NCBI RefSeq assembly: GCF_012396615.1
Contig: NZ_JAAXPV010000012.1
Coordinates: 1-64,000 of the forward strand
Reading direction: 5' to 3'
Source: Rothia terrae
GTDB lineage: Bacteria > Actinomycetota > Actinomycetes > Actinomycetales > Micrococcaceae
DNA: 64,000 bases
Position numbers and translations under genes: made by a program. Shown piece by piece: positions 43,426-52,549 of the stretch (within the stretch, counting starts at the first letter, position 1; each line of letters begins with the position of its first letter). Below the pieces are notes generated by a model that had not been told where the DNA came from, searched no databases, and saw only the letters and a program-made list of their open reading frames with translations.

Positions 43426-43898
43426 GTGGTGCTCCTTAGAAAATCAAGAAATTTATGAGAGAAGAAAATTCCTCATCCACCGAATATCCACAGGAGTTAT
43501 ACACAGGGTGGAAAACTTGTGATTTAACTGCTGGTTGCCGGTGGAAAATAGGGCGTAGACCCCGAAAGTATCACAGAAATTGTAATTTACACATGTTGAA
43601 AACAACTCTGTGGATAACTTCTTCTCAGCATACGTGAAATTACAAATATCCACACCTGTGCACAGGTGAATACGCACAATCTGTGATTAAAATTCAAGGC
43701 GTCATTACTTGACCCCACTACCAAAAATCTTCTAGAGTTGTCCAGTCGTATGTGTACTGGACTGCACCCATTTTCGAACGGGTGCAAGCGGCCGTAGATC
43801 CGGACGAAACCGTACATAGCAAGAGAATTGCGCGAGATTAGAAGCTTCTTCACCGAAAAAGCTTTCAACCTGCGCGTGAACAAACGAAAGACACAATA
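43426..43898. promoter_or_regulatory. dnaA-rpmH divergent region with DnaA boxes and rpmH promoter
   Basis: It contains the consensus DnaA box TGTGGATAA (43609-43617, reverse of TTATCCACA), further ATCCACA and TTATACACA near-matches around 43484-43512 and 43650, and TGTAATTTACA near 43581. On the plus strand TTGACC (43709-43714) with CTAGAG 17 nt later is a good promoter for rpmH. No coding sequence was seen. Autoregulation of dnaA by its own product is the natural reading. Confidence 0.6.
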
Positions 43899-44036
43899 AT
43901 GTCAAAGCGTACTTTCCAGCCGAACAACCGTCGCCGCGCTAAGAAGCACGGTTTCCGCCTTCGTATGCGCACCCGTGCGGGTCGCGCAATCTTGGCTAAC
44001 CGTCGCTCAAAGGGCCGTGCAAAGGTCTCAGCATAA
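43899..44036 (+). CDS. rpmH: 50S ribosomal protein L34
   Basis: 45 residues, [20 protein letters not shown] then [20 protein letters not shown], the standard L34 sequence. It opens the rpmH-rnpA-yidD-yidC-khpB-rsmG operon, divergent from dnaA. Confidence 0.98.
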   Translation: MSKRTFQPNNRRRAKKHGFRLRMRTRAGRAILANRRSKGRAKVSA

Positions 44037-44068
44037 GCGATAGCCTGATTCGGCATTCGTCAGTAGTG

Positions 44069-44101
44069 AAGCCCTCCTCACAATAAGTGTCGAGGGCTTT
44101 A
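44069..44101 (+). terminator. Hairpin between rpmH and rnpA
   Basis: AAGCCCTC (44069-44076) pairs with GAGGGCTT (44092-44099) and is followed by TACTGTTAT. It is probably a partial attenuator that sets L34 above RnpA. Confidence 0.5.
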
Positions 44102-44127
44102 CTGTTATCTACACTCCAGGAGAAACC

Positions 44128-44541
44128 ATGCTTTCAGCGGCTCACCGTATGCGAAATGGTGCCCAGTTCTCCGCAACAACGCGCGGGGGAGCTCGCGCCG
44201 GACGCAAAACCCTCGTGTTTTACGCCCTCCCTTACGACGCCACCACCCTGGTAGGTTTTATCGTTTCAAAAGCCGTCGGTAACTCGGTAATGCGCAACAA
44301 AGTCCAGCGCAAACTGCGCCACATTGCCGCGAACTCGCTGAGCACCCACCAACACGGCTATTATTTTGTAGTACGCGCTCTACCCGCAGCAGCTACAGCC
44401 AGCTTTGCGCAACTTGAGAGCGACTACACCTCGGCGCTCACCAGCGTCCTGGCAAAACTAGAACGCGCCACCACCCGTGAACCGGCAGCACAACGCCCCG
44501 ACGCCGGAACATCCGCACCGCAGCCGCGAGAGGAGCTCTAA
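44128..44541 (+). CDS. rnpA: Ribonuclease P protein component
   Basis: A 137-residue basic protein subunit of RNase P, which trims tRNA 5' ends. It starts MLSAAHRMRNGAQFSATTRG and has the conserved RNA-binding motif MRNKVQRKLRHIA (RNRVKRxxR type). The C-terminal 25 residues are variable. The yidD ATG follows 3 nt after the stop. Confidence 0.95.
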   Translation: MLSAAHRMRNGAQFSATTRGGARAGRKTLVFYALPYDATTLVGFIVSKAVGNSVMRNKVQRKLRHIAANSLSTHQHGYYFVVRALPAAATASFAQLESDYTSALTSVLAKLERATTREPAAQRPDAGTSAPQPREEL

Positions 44542-44544
44542 CCT

Positions 44545-44937
44545 ATGGGCACCACCGCGCACACGCATCCTCACGAAGAAGGCGACGTGCTACTCGACAA
44601 CGCGCCGCACGAATTCGTGCACCCGGCGTCCGTCACCCACGCGCTGTGGACCCTGCCCCAAAACGCCCTGATCGCGTTCATCAAGATTTACCGGCTCATC
44701 ATTTCGCCGCTCTATGGCAACGTCTGCAGGTATTACCCCAGTTGCTCAGCCTACGGGCTAGAAGCAATCACCGTACACGGTGCCCTCAAAGGCCTCTCAC
44801 TCACTGTCAAAAGACTGTTGAAATGCCACCCCTGGGCAACCGGAGGATTAGACCCAGTTCCTGCCGGAAAGCGAACCTTCGCACCCGGCCGTGAACCCAA
44901 AATTATGCTCTTGAACCATCCGAAACGCGCCCACTAA
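44545..44937 (+). CDS. yidD: Membrane protein insertion efficiency factor YidD
   Basis: 130 residues. A variable N-terminal extension of about 40 residues precedes the core IAFIKIYRLIISPLYGNVCRYYPSCSAYGLEAI..HGALKGLSLTVKRLLKCHPWATGGLDPVP (pieces), with the conserved CRYxPSCSxY and RCxPxxxGGxDPVP patterns. It aids YidC-dependent membrane insertion. It lies between rnpA and yidC, as in most bacteria. Confidence 0.95.
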   Translation: MGTTAHTHPHEEGDVLLDNAPHEFVHPASVTHALWTLPQNALIAFIKIYRLIISPLYGNVCRYYPSCSAYGLEAITVHGALKGLSLTVKRLLKCHPWATGGLDPVPAGKRTFAPGREPKIMLLNHPKRAH

Positions 44938-44996
44938 AACCGCGCATCGGATACCACCCTCAACCGGCTCAACCGCACGAGCCAAGGAGAACATCA

Positions 44997-45968
44997 ATGT
45001 TCGACATCATTCTTTGGCCCTTCAAATGGATCGTCTCCCTGATCCTCACGGGCTTCCACTCCCTTTTCACCGCCCTCGGCATGGACCCCGCATCCGGTGT
45101 TACCTGGACGCTGGCAATCATCGGCTTGACCCTGGTGATGCGAACCATCACCATTCCACTGTTCCTCAAGCAGATCAAGTCCATGCGCGGTATGCAGGAG
45201 CTCCAGCCTGAAATGGCGAAACTGCAGGCAAAGTACAAGGGCAAGACCGATCAGCTCTCACGCCAGGCAATGGCTCAGGAGCAGATGGAGCTCTACAAGC
45301 GCACCGGCGCTAACCCGCTCTCATCCTGCCTGCCCATCATCGTGCAGATGCCGATCTTCTTCGGTCTGTTCCAGGTGCTCCGCGGTGTCCCCGCAGCAGC
45401 TGCAACGGGCGAAAGCATCCTCATGCTGCCCGCCGACCTTGTCAAGCAGTTCAACGACTCCTACATCTTCCAGGCGCCGCTGTTCTCAACCATGATGCAG
45501 CCCGGCAACGGCAACCACTTTGCAACCATCCTCATCGCAGCGGTTCTCGTGGTCTTCATGTGCGTTACCCAGTTCATCACCATGAAGCAGCTCTCGGCTA
45601 AGAACATGTCAGATTCCGCTAAGGAATCACCCATGTACCGCCAGCAGCAGATGATGCTCTACATCTTTCCCATCATCTTCGCCGTATCAGGTATCAACTT
45701 CCCCATCGGTGTGTTGATCTACTGGACCGTCTCAAACCTCTGGTCAATGGGCCAGCAGTGGTGGGTTATCCGCAACAACCCCACCCCCGGCTCACAAGCA
45801 GAACGCGAACTCAACGCGCGTCGTGCAGCTAAAGGCCTTCCTCCCGTAGGTAAGACCAAAGAACAGCACGCACGAGAGCAGGAAGAACTGCGTGAACGCG
45901 CTAACCGCGGCCAGCGAGTACAGCCCGTTGGCAAAAAGCGCCAAAAGCAGCAGAACCGCCGCAAGTAA
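44997..45968 (+). CDS. yidC: Membrane protein insertase YidC
   Basis: 323 residues. Membrane segments include ILWPFKWIVSLILTGFHSLF and VTWTLAIIGLTLVMRTITIPLF, the cytosolic coiled hairpin KSMRGMQELQPEMAKLQAKYKGK (core), and NPLSSCLPIIVQMPIFFGLFQ. The basic C-terminus (KKRQKQQNRRK) binds ribosomes. The protein inserts and folds inner-membrane proteins. Normal actinobacterial length. Confidence 0.97.
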   Translation: MFDIILWPFKWIVSLILTGFHSLFTALGMDPASGVTWTLAIIGLTLVMRTITIPLFLKQIKSMRGMQELQPEMAKLQAKYKGKTDQLSRQAMAQEQMELYKRTGANPLSSCLPIIVQMPIFFGLFQVLRGVPAAAATGESILMLPADLVKQFNDSYIFQAPLFSTMMQPGNGNHFATILIAAVLVVFMCVTQFITMKQLSAKNMSDSAKESPMYRQQQMMLYIFPIIFAVSGINFPIGVLIYWTVSNLWSMGQQWWVIRNNPTPGSQAERELNARRAAKGLPPVGKTKEQHAREQEELRERANRGQRVQPVGKKRQKQQNRRK

Positions 45969-46000
45969 CCACACCTGCTCTTACACCAGAAAGAAATACT

Positions 46001-46516
46001 GTGTCAGAAACACAAGAAAACTACGTAGAACCCGAAACCACCGCACTTGAAGAAGAGGGCGACATCGCGGCTGACTACCTCGAAGAGCTCCTCGATATCG
46101 CTGATATTGATGGCGACATTGACATCGAAGTACGCAATAACCGCACCTACCTCTCCGTCGTCACCGAAGGCGATGAAAGCGAAGATTTGCGCGCCCTCGT
46201 TGGCAAAAACGGTGAAGTTCTGGACTCCCTTCAAGAACTCGTTCGACTCTCCGTACTTTCTGCAACCGGCAACCGTTCACGTCTGATCTTGGACATCGCA
46301 GGCCACCGCGCCAACCGCGCCAACCGTCTTGCCACCATGGCCAAGGACGCGATTGCCCGCGTCCAGGAAACCGGCGAAGACGAGCACCTGCCCCCGCTGG
46401 GTGCCTACGAACGCAAGCTCGTACACGACCTCGTTGCTGAAAACGGCCTCTACTCAGAGTCCGAAGGTGAAGGCAAAGACCGCCACATCGTGATCTCCGT
46501 GGCTGAGAGCGAGTAA
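46001..46516 (+). CDS. khpB: KhpB/Jag single-stranded RNA-binding protein (KH-R3H)
   Basis: 171 residues from GTG 46001. The acidic N-terminus is followed by a KH-type domain (ALVGKNGEVLDSLQELVRLSV, about 70-95; the GxxG loop is GKNG) and an R3H domain (RLATMAKDAIARVQETGEDE; PLGAYERKLVHDLVAENGLYS). KhpB family proteins bind RNA and influence cell elongation. The neighbours yidC and rsmG are standard. Confidence 0.95.
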   Translation: MSETQENYVEPETTALEEEGDIAADYLEELLDIADIDGDIDIEVRNNRTYLSVVTEGDESEDLRALVGKNGEVLDSLQELVRLSVLSATGNRSRLILDIAGHRANRANRLATMAKDAIARVQETGEDEHLPPLGAYERKLVHDLVAENGLYSESEGEGKDRHIVISVAESE

Positions 46517-46519
46517 AAC

Positions 46520-47158
46520 ATGGCAGAAGCTCCCGAACTCACCGGTGCTGAGCTGGATGCGGCTCAGAAAGTCTTTGGCGACCGTCTACCTCTTGCCCAG
46601 CGCTACGTTGAGCACCTGGCAACCTCGGGCATTGAGCGCGGTCTCATCGGCCCGCGCGAGGTGCCCCGCCTGTGGACACGCCACGTACTCAACTGCGCTG
46701 TCGTGCAGGAACACATCGCACAAGACGCCTCAGTGGCCGACGTAGGCTCCGGCGCAGGCCTTCCCGGCCTCTGCTTGGCGATTGCGCGTCCAGACCTTCA
46801 GCTCACCCTCATTGAGCCTCTTGAACGACGCGTTATCTGGCTCACCGAGGTAGTCGAAGACCTTGGCCTGGACAACGTCACTATCCTGCGCTCGCGTGCT
46901 GAACAGGCAGTTGGTGAAGTAGACGCTGACTACGTCACCGCCCGCGCAGTGTCGGCTCTCGTAGGTCTGCTGGACATCACCATGCCCATTCTTCGCGGCA
47001 CAGGCCAGCTCCTGGCCCTCAAGGGACGCAGCGCAGCTGAGGAAATCACCAAAGCTCAGAAGAAGCTCAACAAATACGGCGCTCGCGACACCGAGATTAT
47101 TCTCGCGGGCGACGACCTACTAGAAGAACCCACCACGGTGGTTCGAGTAACGCTCTAA
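46520..47158 (+). CDS. rsmG: 16S rRNA m7G527 methyltransferase RsmG
   Basis: A 212-residue SAM-dependent methyltransferase. The SAM-binding motif is VADVGSGAGLPGLCLAIARPDL, followed by LIEPLERRVIWLTEVVEDLGL and ARAVSALVGLLDIT. The N-terminal LWTRHVLNCAVV is the family's substrate segment. A strong terminator follows. In most Actinobacteria parA comes next, but here a degraded oxidoreductase gene lies between. Confidence 0.96.
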   Translation: MAEAPELTGAELDAAQKVFGDRLPLAQRYVEHLATSGIERGLIGPREVPRLWTRHVLNCAVVQEHIAQDASVADVGSGAGLPGLCLAIARPDLQLTLIEPLERRVIWLTEVVEDLGLDNVTILRSRAEQAVGEVDADYVTARAVSALVGLLDITMPILRGTGQLLALKGRSAAEEITKAQKKLNKYGARDTEIILAGDDLLEEPTTVVRVTL

Positions 47159-47177
47159 AGTCTCTTAGAGTTCTACA

Positions 47178-47228
47178 GCCCGCCGCTTTCCTCTCATCAT
47201 CGGTAGGAAAGCGGCGGGCTTTTTTGTG
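47178..47228 (+). terminator. Terminator of the rpmH-rsmG operon
   Basis: GCCCGCCGCTTTCC pairs with GGAAAGCGGCGGGC around a 14-nt loop and is followed by TTTTTTGTG. From here to 47523 there is no gene. A weakly repeat-like stretch (GTCCCGCTCTGTG..CTTCGCTGAC..GGTTCATCC) resembles the dispersed repeat core. Confidence 0.9.
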
Positions 47229-47482
47229 TCTTTTGACGGTACGGGGGTGCCTACTGTGATTTCTGCGAGGGTGGGTGAGTGGGAGATGAAAACCCTGCAC
47301 GGTTACGACCCCGGTTGGCGACCTGTCCCGCTCTGTGTCGCTTCGCTGACAGTGCGGTTCATCCCGTTTGAGATGATCGGTTAGAGGCTTCGGGGGAGAT
47401 ATTTAAGGGTGTTTGCGTATTTCATGTTCGGCAGGTGGGTTACAGAAATAGGCGAGTGGGAGCAGTCTGCTGAATACACCCC

Positions 47483-47496
47483 GTTTCACGTGAAAC
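47483..47496. promoter_or_regulatory. parS: parS site 1
   Basis: The perfect parS core GTTTCACGTGAAAC, the centromere-like ParB binding site, lies upstream of the degraded monooxygenase. Confidence 0.95.
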
Positions 47497-47523
47497 AACG
47501 CTAAAACATCTTAAATAGGTTGT

Positions 47524-48351
47524 TTATTTGTTTTCTATGAGGAATTTTCGCACTGCAATTGCAGCCTGACGCCCCGCCTTCGACGCTCCCACTGTGCTCG
47601 CTGACGGGCCGTAGCCGACGAACTTTACCCGCGCGTCTTTGACCGCCGTTGTCGCACCCTGCACATTATTTTTGACGCTCTCAAGGGCTATACCACCGTG
47701 CTCCGACCTCAGCTTCAGCAGCCAGCCCACCAACCGGTCCTTTACGCCAGCTCGGTTCGCTACGCGTCGCCCATAAAACCTCCCTCGCAGTATGTGCGAC
47801 CTCGCCGATGAGCTGAACAGCCGATGCTCCGCCACCGACAACCAGCACCTTCTTGTCTTTGAAAACTTTGGCAGAGGTGTAGCCTGCGGTGTGGATCTGA
47901 AGCCCCTTGAACTTTTCAGCACCTGGGTGATAGGGAAGAAAAGGATGCGTCCATGTGCCCGACGCGCTGACCACAGTTTCTGTCATCCATGATCATTCTC
48001 AGATTGCACCTCAAGTAACTGCGGGTTTTCTTCAGCGTTGCGCACGGACGTAACTTTGACCGGTCTTACTACCGGCAACTCGAACTCTTTTTCGTATCTG
48101 GCGAAGTAGTCGGGAATCGCCTTGTTGCTTTGAGCGGGTGACGCGTCAGGTGCGGGTGCTCCCGGGAGGTCTGCTACCCGGTGTACATCGTTCATGGTGA
48201 GTGAGTTCCAGTGGTGTTGCCATGCTCCACCGGGTGTTGAGTTGGCGTCTAGAACAATATGGTCGATGCCGCGTCTTTTGAGTTCGTAGGATGCTGTTAG
48301 GCCGCTTTGCCCGGCGCCGATGACTATTGATTAATAGGCATGCTGACTCAT
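47524..48351 (-). pseudogene. Degraded FAD-dependent monooxygenase
   Basis: On the minus strand ATG 48351 opens MSQHAY, then an in-frame TAA (48331-48333), then SIVIGAGQSGLTASYELKRR (FAD-binding GxGxxG) in the same frame through about 47985. A frameshift leads to a second frame (TETVVSASGTWTHPF; VLVVGGGASAVQLIGEVAHT, the NAD(P)-binding site). A second frameshift leads to a third frame ending AAIAVRKFLIENK at 47524. So at least one stop and two frameshifts separate the parts of a flavin-containing monooxygenase/oxidoreductase. It lies between rsmG and parA, an unusual place. Confidence 0.8.
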
Positions 48352-48474
48352 GTTATTACCGTTCTTCCTCGTGAAAAACCTTATGTCTATATAACTTCAG
48401 GGATCTCTGGAATATGCCCGAGCGTCAAGGTTCTCGCGTTGGGAGGGGTGATGAGAATGTGCGTAAAAAAGCGT

Positions 48475-48488
48475 GTTTCACGTGAAAC
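48475..48488. promoter_or_regulatory. parS: parS site 2
   Basis: GTTTCACGTGAAAC lies 172 nt upstream of the parA ATG, close to or within its promoter region. The rest of 48352-48659 holds no gene. Confidence 0.95.
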
Positions 48489-48659
48489 AATAAATAATTC
48501 ACATATAAACAACCTATATAGGTCGTTTCGAATATCTACTTGTAGCTGTGTTAGGCATGAGGGAGTAGGCTGGTAATCAAAAGAAACTCCCGGAGATGTG
48601 TCGTTGCAGAGTCACCGGGATGTGCTTTCACTACTAGAACCGTCAACAGAAAGAAGCGC

Positions 48660-49673
48660 ATGAGTAGCTCATTGACGCCCCCAGATTTCGGATTGCCTCC
48701 CGAGCCAGCTGCTTCGCCGCAGTCCCAATCACCGGATCGTGGCCGTCGTGTTTCACGTGAAACATTAGAAAAAATCGAACGGTCATCGGCAGCAGCCCCC
48801 AATACTCCCGTTGCGAAGGACGTCATGAGTGAAAAGAAAATCTTCAATCGGCTGATGGAAAAGCCAGTGAAAGCACCGGCAGAAACCCGCATCTTTACCA
48901 TTTCTAACCAGAAGGGCGGTGTGGGTAAAACCAGTACCGCGGTTAATCTTGCGGCCGCGCTGGCGCTTAAAGGGATGAACGTTCTTGTGGTCGACAACGA
49001 CCCTCAGGGTAACGCTTCTACCGCGCTCAATATCGAACACAGTACCGATATCAACAGCACCTACGATGTGCTGATTGATGATATGCCGCTAGCCGATGTT
49101 GTGACGAAAGCACCTGACCTGGAAAACCTTTGGGTTGCTCCCGCAAACATTGATTTGGCGGGTGCTGAGATTGAACTGGTTTCGATGGTTGCACGTGAAA
49201 CCCGTTTGAAGACCGCACTGGCAGATTATGCTACCTACCGTGAACGTGAAGGTCTGCCGCGTCTGGACTATATCTTCATTGACTGCCCGCCCAGTCTGGG
49301 GCTGCTTACCATTAATGCCTTTGTAGCTGCGCGTGAAGTCTTGATTCCCATTCAGGCTGAGTATTACGCATTGGAGGGTTTGAGCCAGCTGCTGAAGAAC
49401 ATCAGCATGATTCAGAAGCATCTGAACTCTGAGCTCTTTATCAGCACTATCATGCTGACCATGTTTGACGGTCGCACTAACCTGGCCGCCCAGGTGGCTG
49501 AAGAAGTTCGCGGGCACTTTCCCGACCAGGTGCTGGACGCTGTTATTCCTCGCTCAGTGCGCATCTCTGAGGCGCCCAGTTACCAGCAAACTGTATTGAC
49601 GTATGATCCTCAGTCAACGGGGTCAGTGGCTTATCTGAAGGCAGCTATTGAGATTGCCATCAAAGGAAAATAA
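48660..49673 (+). CDS. parA: Chromosome-partitioning ATPase ParA/Soj
   Basis: 337 residues. An unusual N-terminal extension of about 75 residues (SSLTPPDFGLPPEPAASPQS) precedes the deviant Walker A motif ISNQKGGVGKTSTAVNLAAA, switch region VVDNDPQGNAST, and IFIDCPPSLGLLTINAF. It drives movement of ParB-parS complexes. A parS site at 48750-48763 lies inside the coding sequence of the extension and gives residues VSRET. It is paired with parB 237 nt downstream. Confidence 0.97.
   Translation: MSSSLTPPDFGLPPEPAASPQSQSPDRGRRVSRETLEKIERSSAAAPNTPVAKDVMSEKKIFNRLMEKPVKAPAETRIFTISNQKGGVGKTSTAVNLAAALALKGMNVLVVDNDPQGNASTALNIEHSTDINSTYDVLIDDMPLADVVTKAPDLENLWVAPANIDLAGAEIELVSMVARETRLKTALADYATYREREGLPRLDYIFIDCPPSLGLLTINAFVAAREVLIPIQAEYYALEGLSQLLKNISMIQKHLNSELFISTIMLTMFDGRTNLAAQVAEEVRGHFPDQVLDAVIPRSVRISEAPSYQQTVLTYDPQSTGSVAYLKAAIEIAIKGK
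48750..48763. promoter_or_regulatory. parS: parS site 3 (inside parA)
   Basis: GTTTCACGTGAAAC within the parA reading frame. Confidence 0.95.
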
Positions 49674-49746
49674 ATTTTAAAAGGTTTATTTATCATTATT
49701 TTGAGGGTGAAATCTTCCTTTTAAGTTGATGGTGGTTGACGGCGCG

Positions 49747-49776
49747 ATGGTGATGTTTCACGTGAAACATCACCAT
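49747..49776. promoter_or_regulatory. parS: parS site 4 in a 30-bp perfect palindrome
   Basis: The 14-bp parS (49755-49768) is centred in a perfect palindrome with half ATGGTGATGTTTCAC between parA and parB. The extended symmetry could also form the parA 3' hairpin. Confidence 0.93.
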
Positions 49777-49910
49777 TTGTGTTTAACCCTCTGTGAATGG
49801 AAGAGGATCAGCTGCAGGAAATATCTGAGACAAACACCGCAGTGTAACCCTCCTAGTTCGGAGCTGACCTACACTTGATACAGAACAAAATCACTGCACA
49901 GGAGGAATAC

Positions 49911-51215
49911 GTGGCGGAGAAGCGACGAGGCTTAGGGCGAGGGCTAGGAGCTCTCATACCTTCAACTGAAGACAGCTCAGAAATCCTAAAGAGCAACCAG
50001 TCAGCTGATGCTCCTCAAGAGCCTGCTGCCACACAAGATGCAAAAGAGGAAAGTCAGAAGCCTAAAGCTTCTCCAGCGGCTCGTAAGCCACGCACCTCAG
50101 TGTCACGCAAGCGTCCTTCTCAGACGGCGGAGAAAGCGGCAGAGGACGTTGCGGCCCCGCAGGAAACTAAGTCCTCAGCACAGCAGAATAACGCGAAGAG
50201 CGACGCTAACTCCGCTCAGAAGACTGGCGGCAAGACCTCAGCAACAGAGACTTCTATTAAGAAAAACAGCAATGTTTCACGTGAAACAAAGAAGAAGCGT
50301 GCTGATATGGGGGCGGCGTTACGCGCAACCAGTAGCACTAAACGTCCCGCAGACTTCTTCTTCGGTGCCGATGACGACGCAGAAAAGCTCGTTCCTGTGC
50401 CGGGTGCAGAGTTCGCTGTCCTCAATGTGAAGGACATTCACCCCAACCGCAAACAGCCTCGAATTGACTTTGATGAGCACGATATGGAAGAACTCGTGCA
50501 CTCCATCAAAGAAATTGGTGTTCTACAGCCAATCGTTGTGCGTCCTAGCCAGGAAGATAACGATGAAAAGTACGAGCTTGTGATGGGCGAGAGACGCTGG
50601 CGCGCGACCCAGCGTGCGGGCATTGATACTATTCCGGCGATTGTACGAGAAACCAAGAATGTGGATCTTCTGCGTGACGCACTGCTGGAGAACCTGCATC
50701 GTAGCCAGCTCAACCCTATTGAAGAAGCGGCAGCCTACCAGCAGCTTCTCGACGAGTTTGAGACTACTCAGGATCAGCTGGCGCAGCGCATCGGACGCTC
50801 ACGTCCACAAATCTCTAACACCATCCGCTTGCTGAAGCTACCCGCTCTCGTGCAACGCCGTGTAGCCGCTGGCATTCTCTCAGCAGGTCACGCTCGCGCG
50901 CTTTTGAGTCTCAAATCCGCTGAAGATATAGAAAAAGTAGCTCAGAAGGTTGTCAATGAAGGACTTTCAGTGCGAGCTATCGAAGAGCTGGTAGTACAGA
51001 CTAACTCCACTGATCCCAAGCCTGCGCGTAAGGCTGCTCAGCCTCAAAAGCATCACGAACGTCTTGATTACATCGCGGATGCTTTTGCAGACAAGCTGGA
51101 TACCAACGTGAAAATCCAGCTGGGCTCCCGCAAGGGCAAAATGACGATTGAATTCGCCTCTGTAGAGGATCTGAATCGTATTATCTCTGTGCTTGATCCT
51201 GGCATGGAGAAGTAG
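49911..51215 (+). CDS. parB: Chromosome-partitioning protein ParB
   Basis: 434 residues from GTG 49911 (VAEKRRGLGRGLGALIP) with GGAGG 5 nt upstream. A long Lys/Ala/Ser-rich linker (about 20-150) precedes the ParB/Srx CTPase domain with KDIHPNRKQPRIDFDEHDME and LVMGERRWRATQRAG, the helix-turn-helix (QDQLAQRIGRSRPQISNTIR), and the C-terminal dimerisation segment KIQLGSRKGKMTIEFASVED. It binds parS and spreads with CTP. A parS lies inside the linker coding sequence. Confidence 0.97.
   Translation: MAEKRRGLGRGLGALIPSTEDSSEILKSNQSADAPQEPAATQDAKEESQKPKASPAARKPRTSVSRKRPSQTAEKAAEDVAAPQETKSSAQQNNAKSDANSAQKTGGKTSATETSIKKNSNVSRETKKKRADMGAALRATSSTKRPADFFFGADDDAEKLVPVPGAEFAVLNVKDIHPNRKQPRIDFDEHDMEELVHSIKEIGVLQPIVVRPSQEDNDEKYELVMGERRWRATQRAGIDTIPAIVRETKNVDLLRDALLENLHRSQLNPIEEAAAYQQLLDEFETTQDQLAQRIGRSRPQISNTIRLLKLPALVQRRVAAGILSAGHARALLSLKSAEDIEKVAQKVVNEGLSVRAIEELVVQTNSTDPKPARKAAQPQKHHERLDYIADAFADKLDTNVKIQLGSRKGKMTIEFASVEDLNRIISVLDPGMEK
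50274..50287. promoter_or_regulatory. parS: parS site 5 (inside parB)
   Basis: GTTTCACGTGAAAC within the parB linker region, also giving VSRET in the protein, the same residues as the site in parA. Confidence 0.95.
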
Positions 51216-51231
51216 CTAGAAATTTTTCTTA

Positions 51232-51266
51232 AAGGCCGGCAGCGAGGTTCCGCTACCGGCCTTTTG
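51232..51266 (+). terminator. Terminator after parB
   Basis: AAGGCCGGCAGCG pairs with CGCTACCGGCCTT (one mismatch) and is followed by TTGCG. Confidence 0.75.
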
Positions 51267-52032
51267 CGTGCTCTTTTGAGGGTAAAACCCGTGGATGAAA
51301 AAAGCATCTGTTTTCAAGAGTAGAGCTTCTGAGGAATGTTCTTGCCGTCTTGGTAGTCCTCTAACCTCGGTTTTGCGATGTTTCACGTGAAACATCTTTA
51401 GAAACGCTATGCGAAGCTCTCTATGCAGAGCTTTGAGGAAGCCATTTTTGAGGATTAAAAGCCCAGAAGCTTATCCGTAAAATCCCTGAGTCCTGGGCTG
51501 GGTAGTGGTGGCAAATAATCCGGCCTGATTCCCTTCGCTCATAAGGTGATTCATACATTGGTTCTGAGCCCAAAGATTTCTCTCCTTGCACGCTCGGGAT
51601 CTTTGAACTCAACCCAGCCAGTCTGCCATCCGCTACACTTGCTCAAAATCGCACCTCTTATAAATAAGCCTAATATCAGTCACGACTATCTTGGTACCTG
51701 CGCATTTATCCTAGAAGAATTATTTACTAATAAGACTCAAACGGTTCACAAATTTTTCCCTTTTTAGAATTCTTTTTTGATTTTAATGCACTGAAAATTA
51801 GCGGTAGATATTTATTGCTGAATTCTTTCGGGGTGAATTTTAGTAATTGATTTTAATAAATTAATACTTGCTCCCAGTATATTCTTCTAAGCTAATCACA
51901 ACAGAGTCACGTGTAGAAAATATTATATATTAAATAAATCACATATTAATTAAAAATATCTATTAATTTTTGGTGTTATTTAAAATTTCCCAAGTGTGTT
52001 TTTAACTTTTGAATCCTTGAAGTGGGGTTGAA
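51267..52032. other. Gene-free AT-rich stretch with parS 6
   Basis: No supported gene in 766 bp. It holds parS site 6 at 51380-51393 (GTTTCACGTGAAAC), a hairpin AGCCCAG/CTGGGCT at about 51459-51498, and a short stretch (GGCAAATAATCC..CTTCGCTCATAAGGTGATTCAT, about 51511-51555) that resembles the dispersed repeat core and shares GGCAAATAATCC with copy D. From about 51640 the GC content falls sharply up to the IS remnant. Confidence 0.55.
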
Positions 52033-52206
52033 TGAGGCTTATTCATAAGGGGATAACAACCACCACCTAGACAACAGCCCCACCAGCGGCAAAAAAATGA
52101 GAATAAATCATCACACATATTCTCAAGCCAAACCGATTAAACCATTGCCCCACAAGCCTATAACAGGCCTTAACCACCAACAATTCACCACGCTACTCAA
52201 AAAACC
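52033..52206 (+). mobile_element. Truncated left end of an IS5-type element
   Basis: It begins with GAGGCTTATTCATAAG, a terminal repeat like that of the IS at 53392. It matches that IS through CCACCTAGACAACAGCCCCA, GCACC-type blocks and CAATTCACCACGCTACT before breaking off at CTCAACAACCA, where it joins umuD-like sequence. There is no transposase and no second end. Confidence 0.7.
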
Positions 52207-52505
52207 CTCAACAACCAGCCTTTGCCCTCTCTATCAACGCCTAGCCGTTTGATCGTGAACTCTCTATCTAGTGAAACATCGACAACTTTGCCGGTGCGCG
52301 GTTTTATCGTGCGCTCCACAATAATCTCGTCCTGGTCATAGATACCTGCACCCTCCATAGAGTCTCCATAGACTCGTAGCACAAACGTATTGGCGCGGTC
52401 CTTGATGAGTATTTTGTTGAGATCTATCTGGGTTTGCTGATAGTCCTGGGCAGGAGAAGGAAATTGAGAAACTGTACCCCTCTTTATAGAGCGCGGGTCT
52501 GACAA
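52197..52505 (-). pseudogene. 3'-truncated UmuD-like (LexA/S24 peptidase) gene
   Basis: 102 codons from a TTG. It begins with FPSPAQDYQQTQIDLNKILI, typical of UmuD, then VYGDSMEGAGI with catalytic Ser49 and EFTIKRLG with catalytic Lys86. UmuD normally continues about 35 residues with the NPAYxPI and VVTHVI-type strands. Here it ends at GWLLRVF exactly where the IS fragment begins. Loss of these core strands should abolish folding. No umuC follows. The start codon has no clear ribosome binding site. Confidence 0.7.
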
Positions 52506-52549
52506 AATAAGCTCTGCTCAAGCTAGCTGAAATCATTGTCGCTGTTGCC

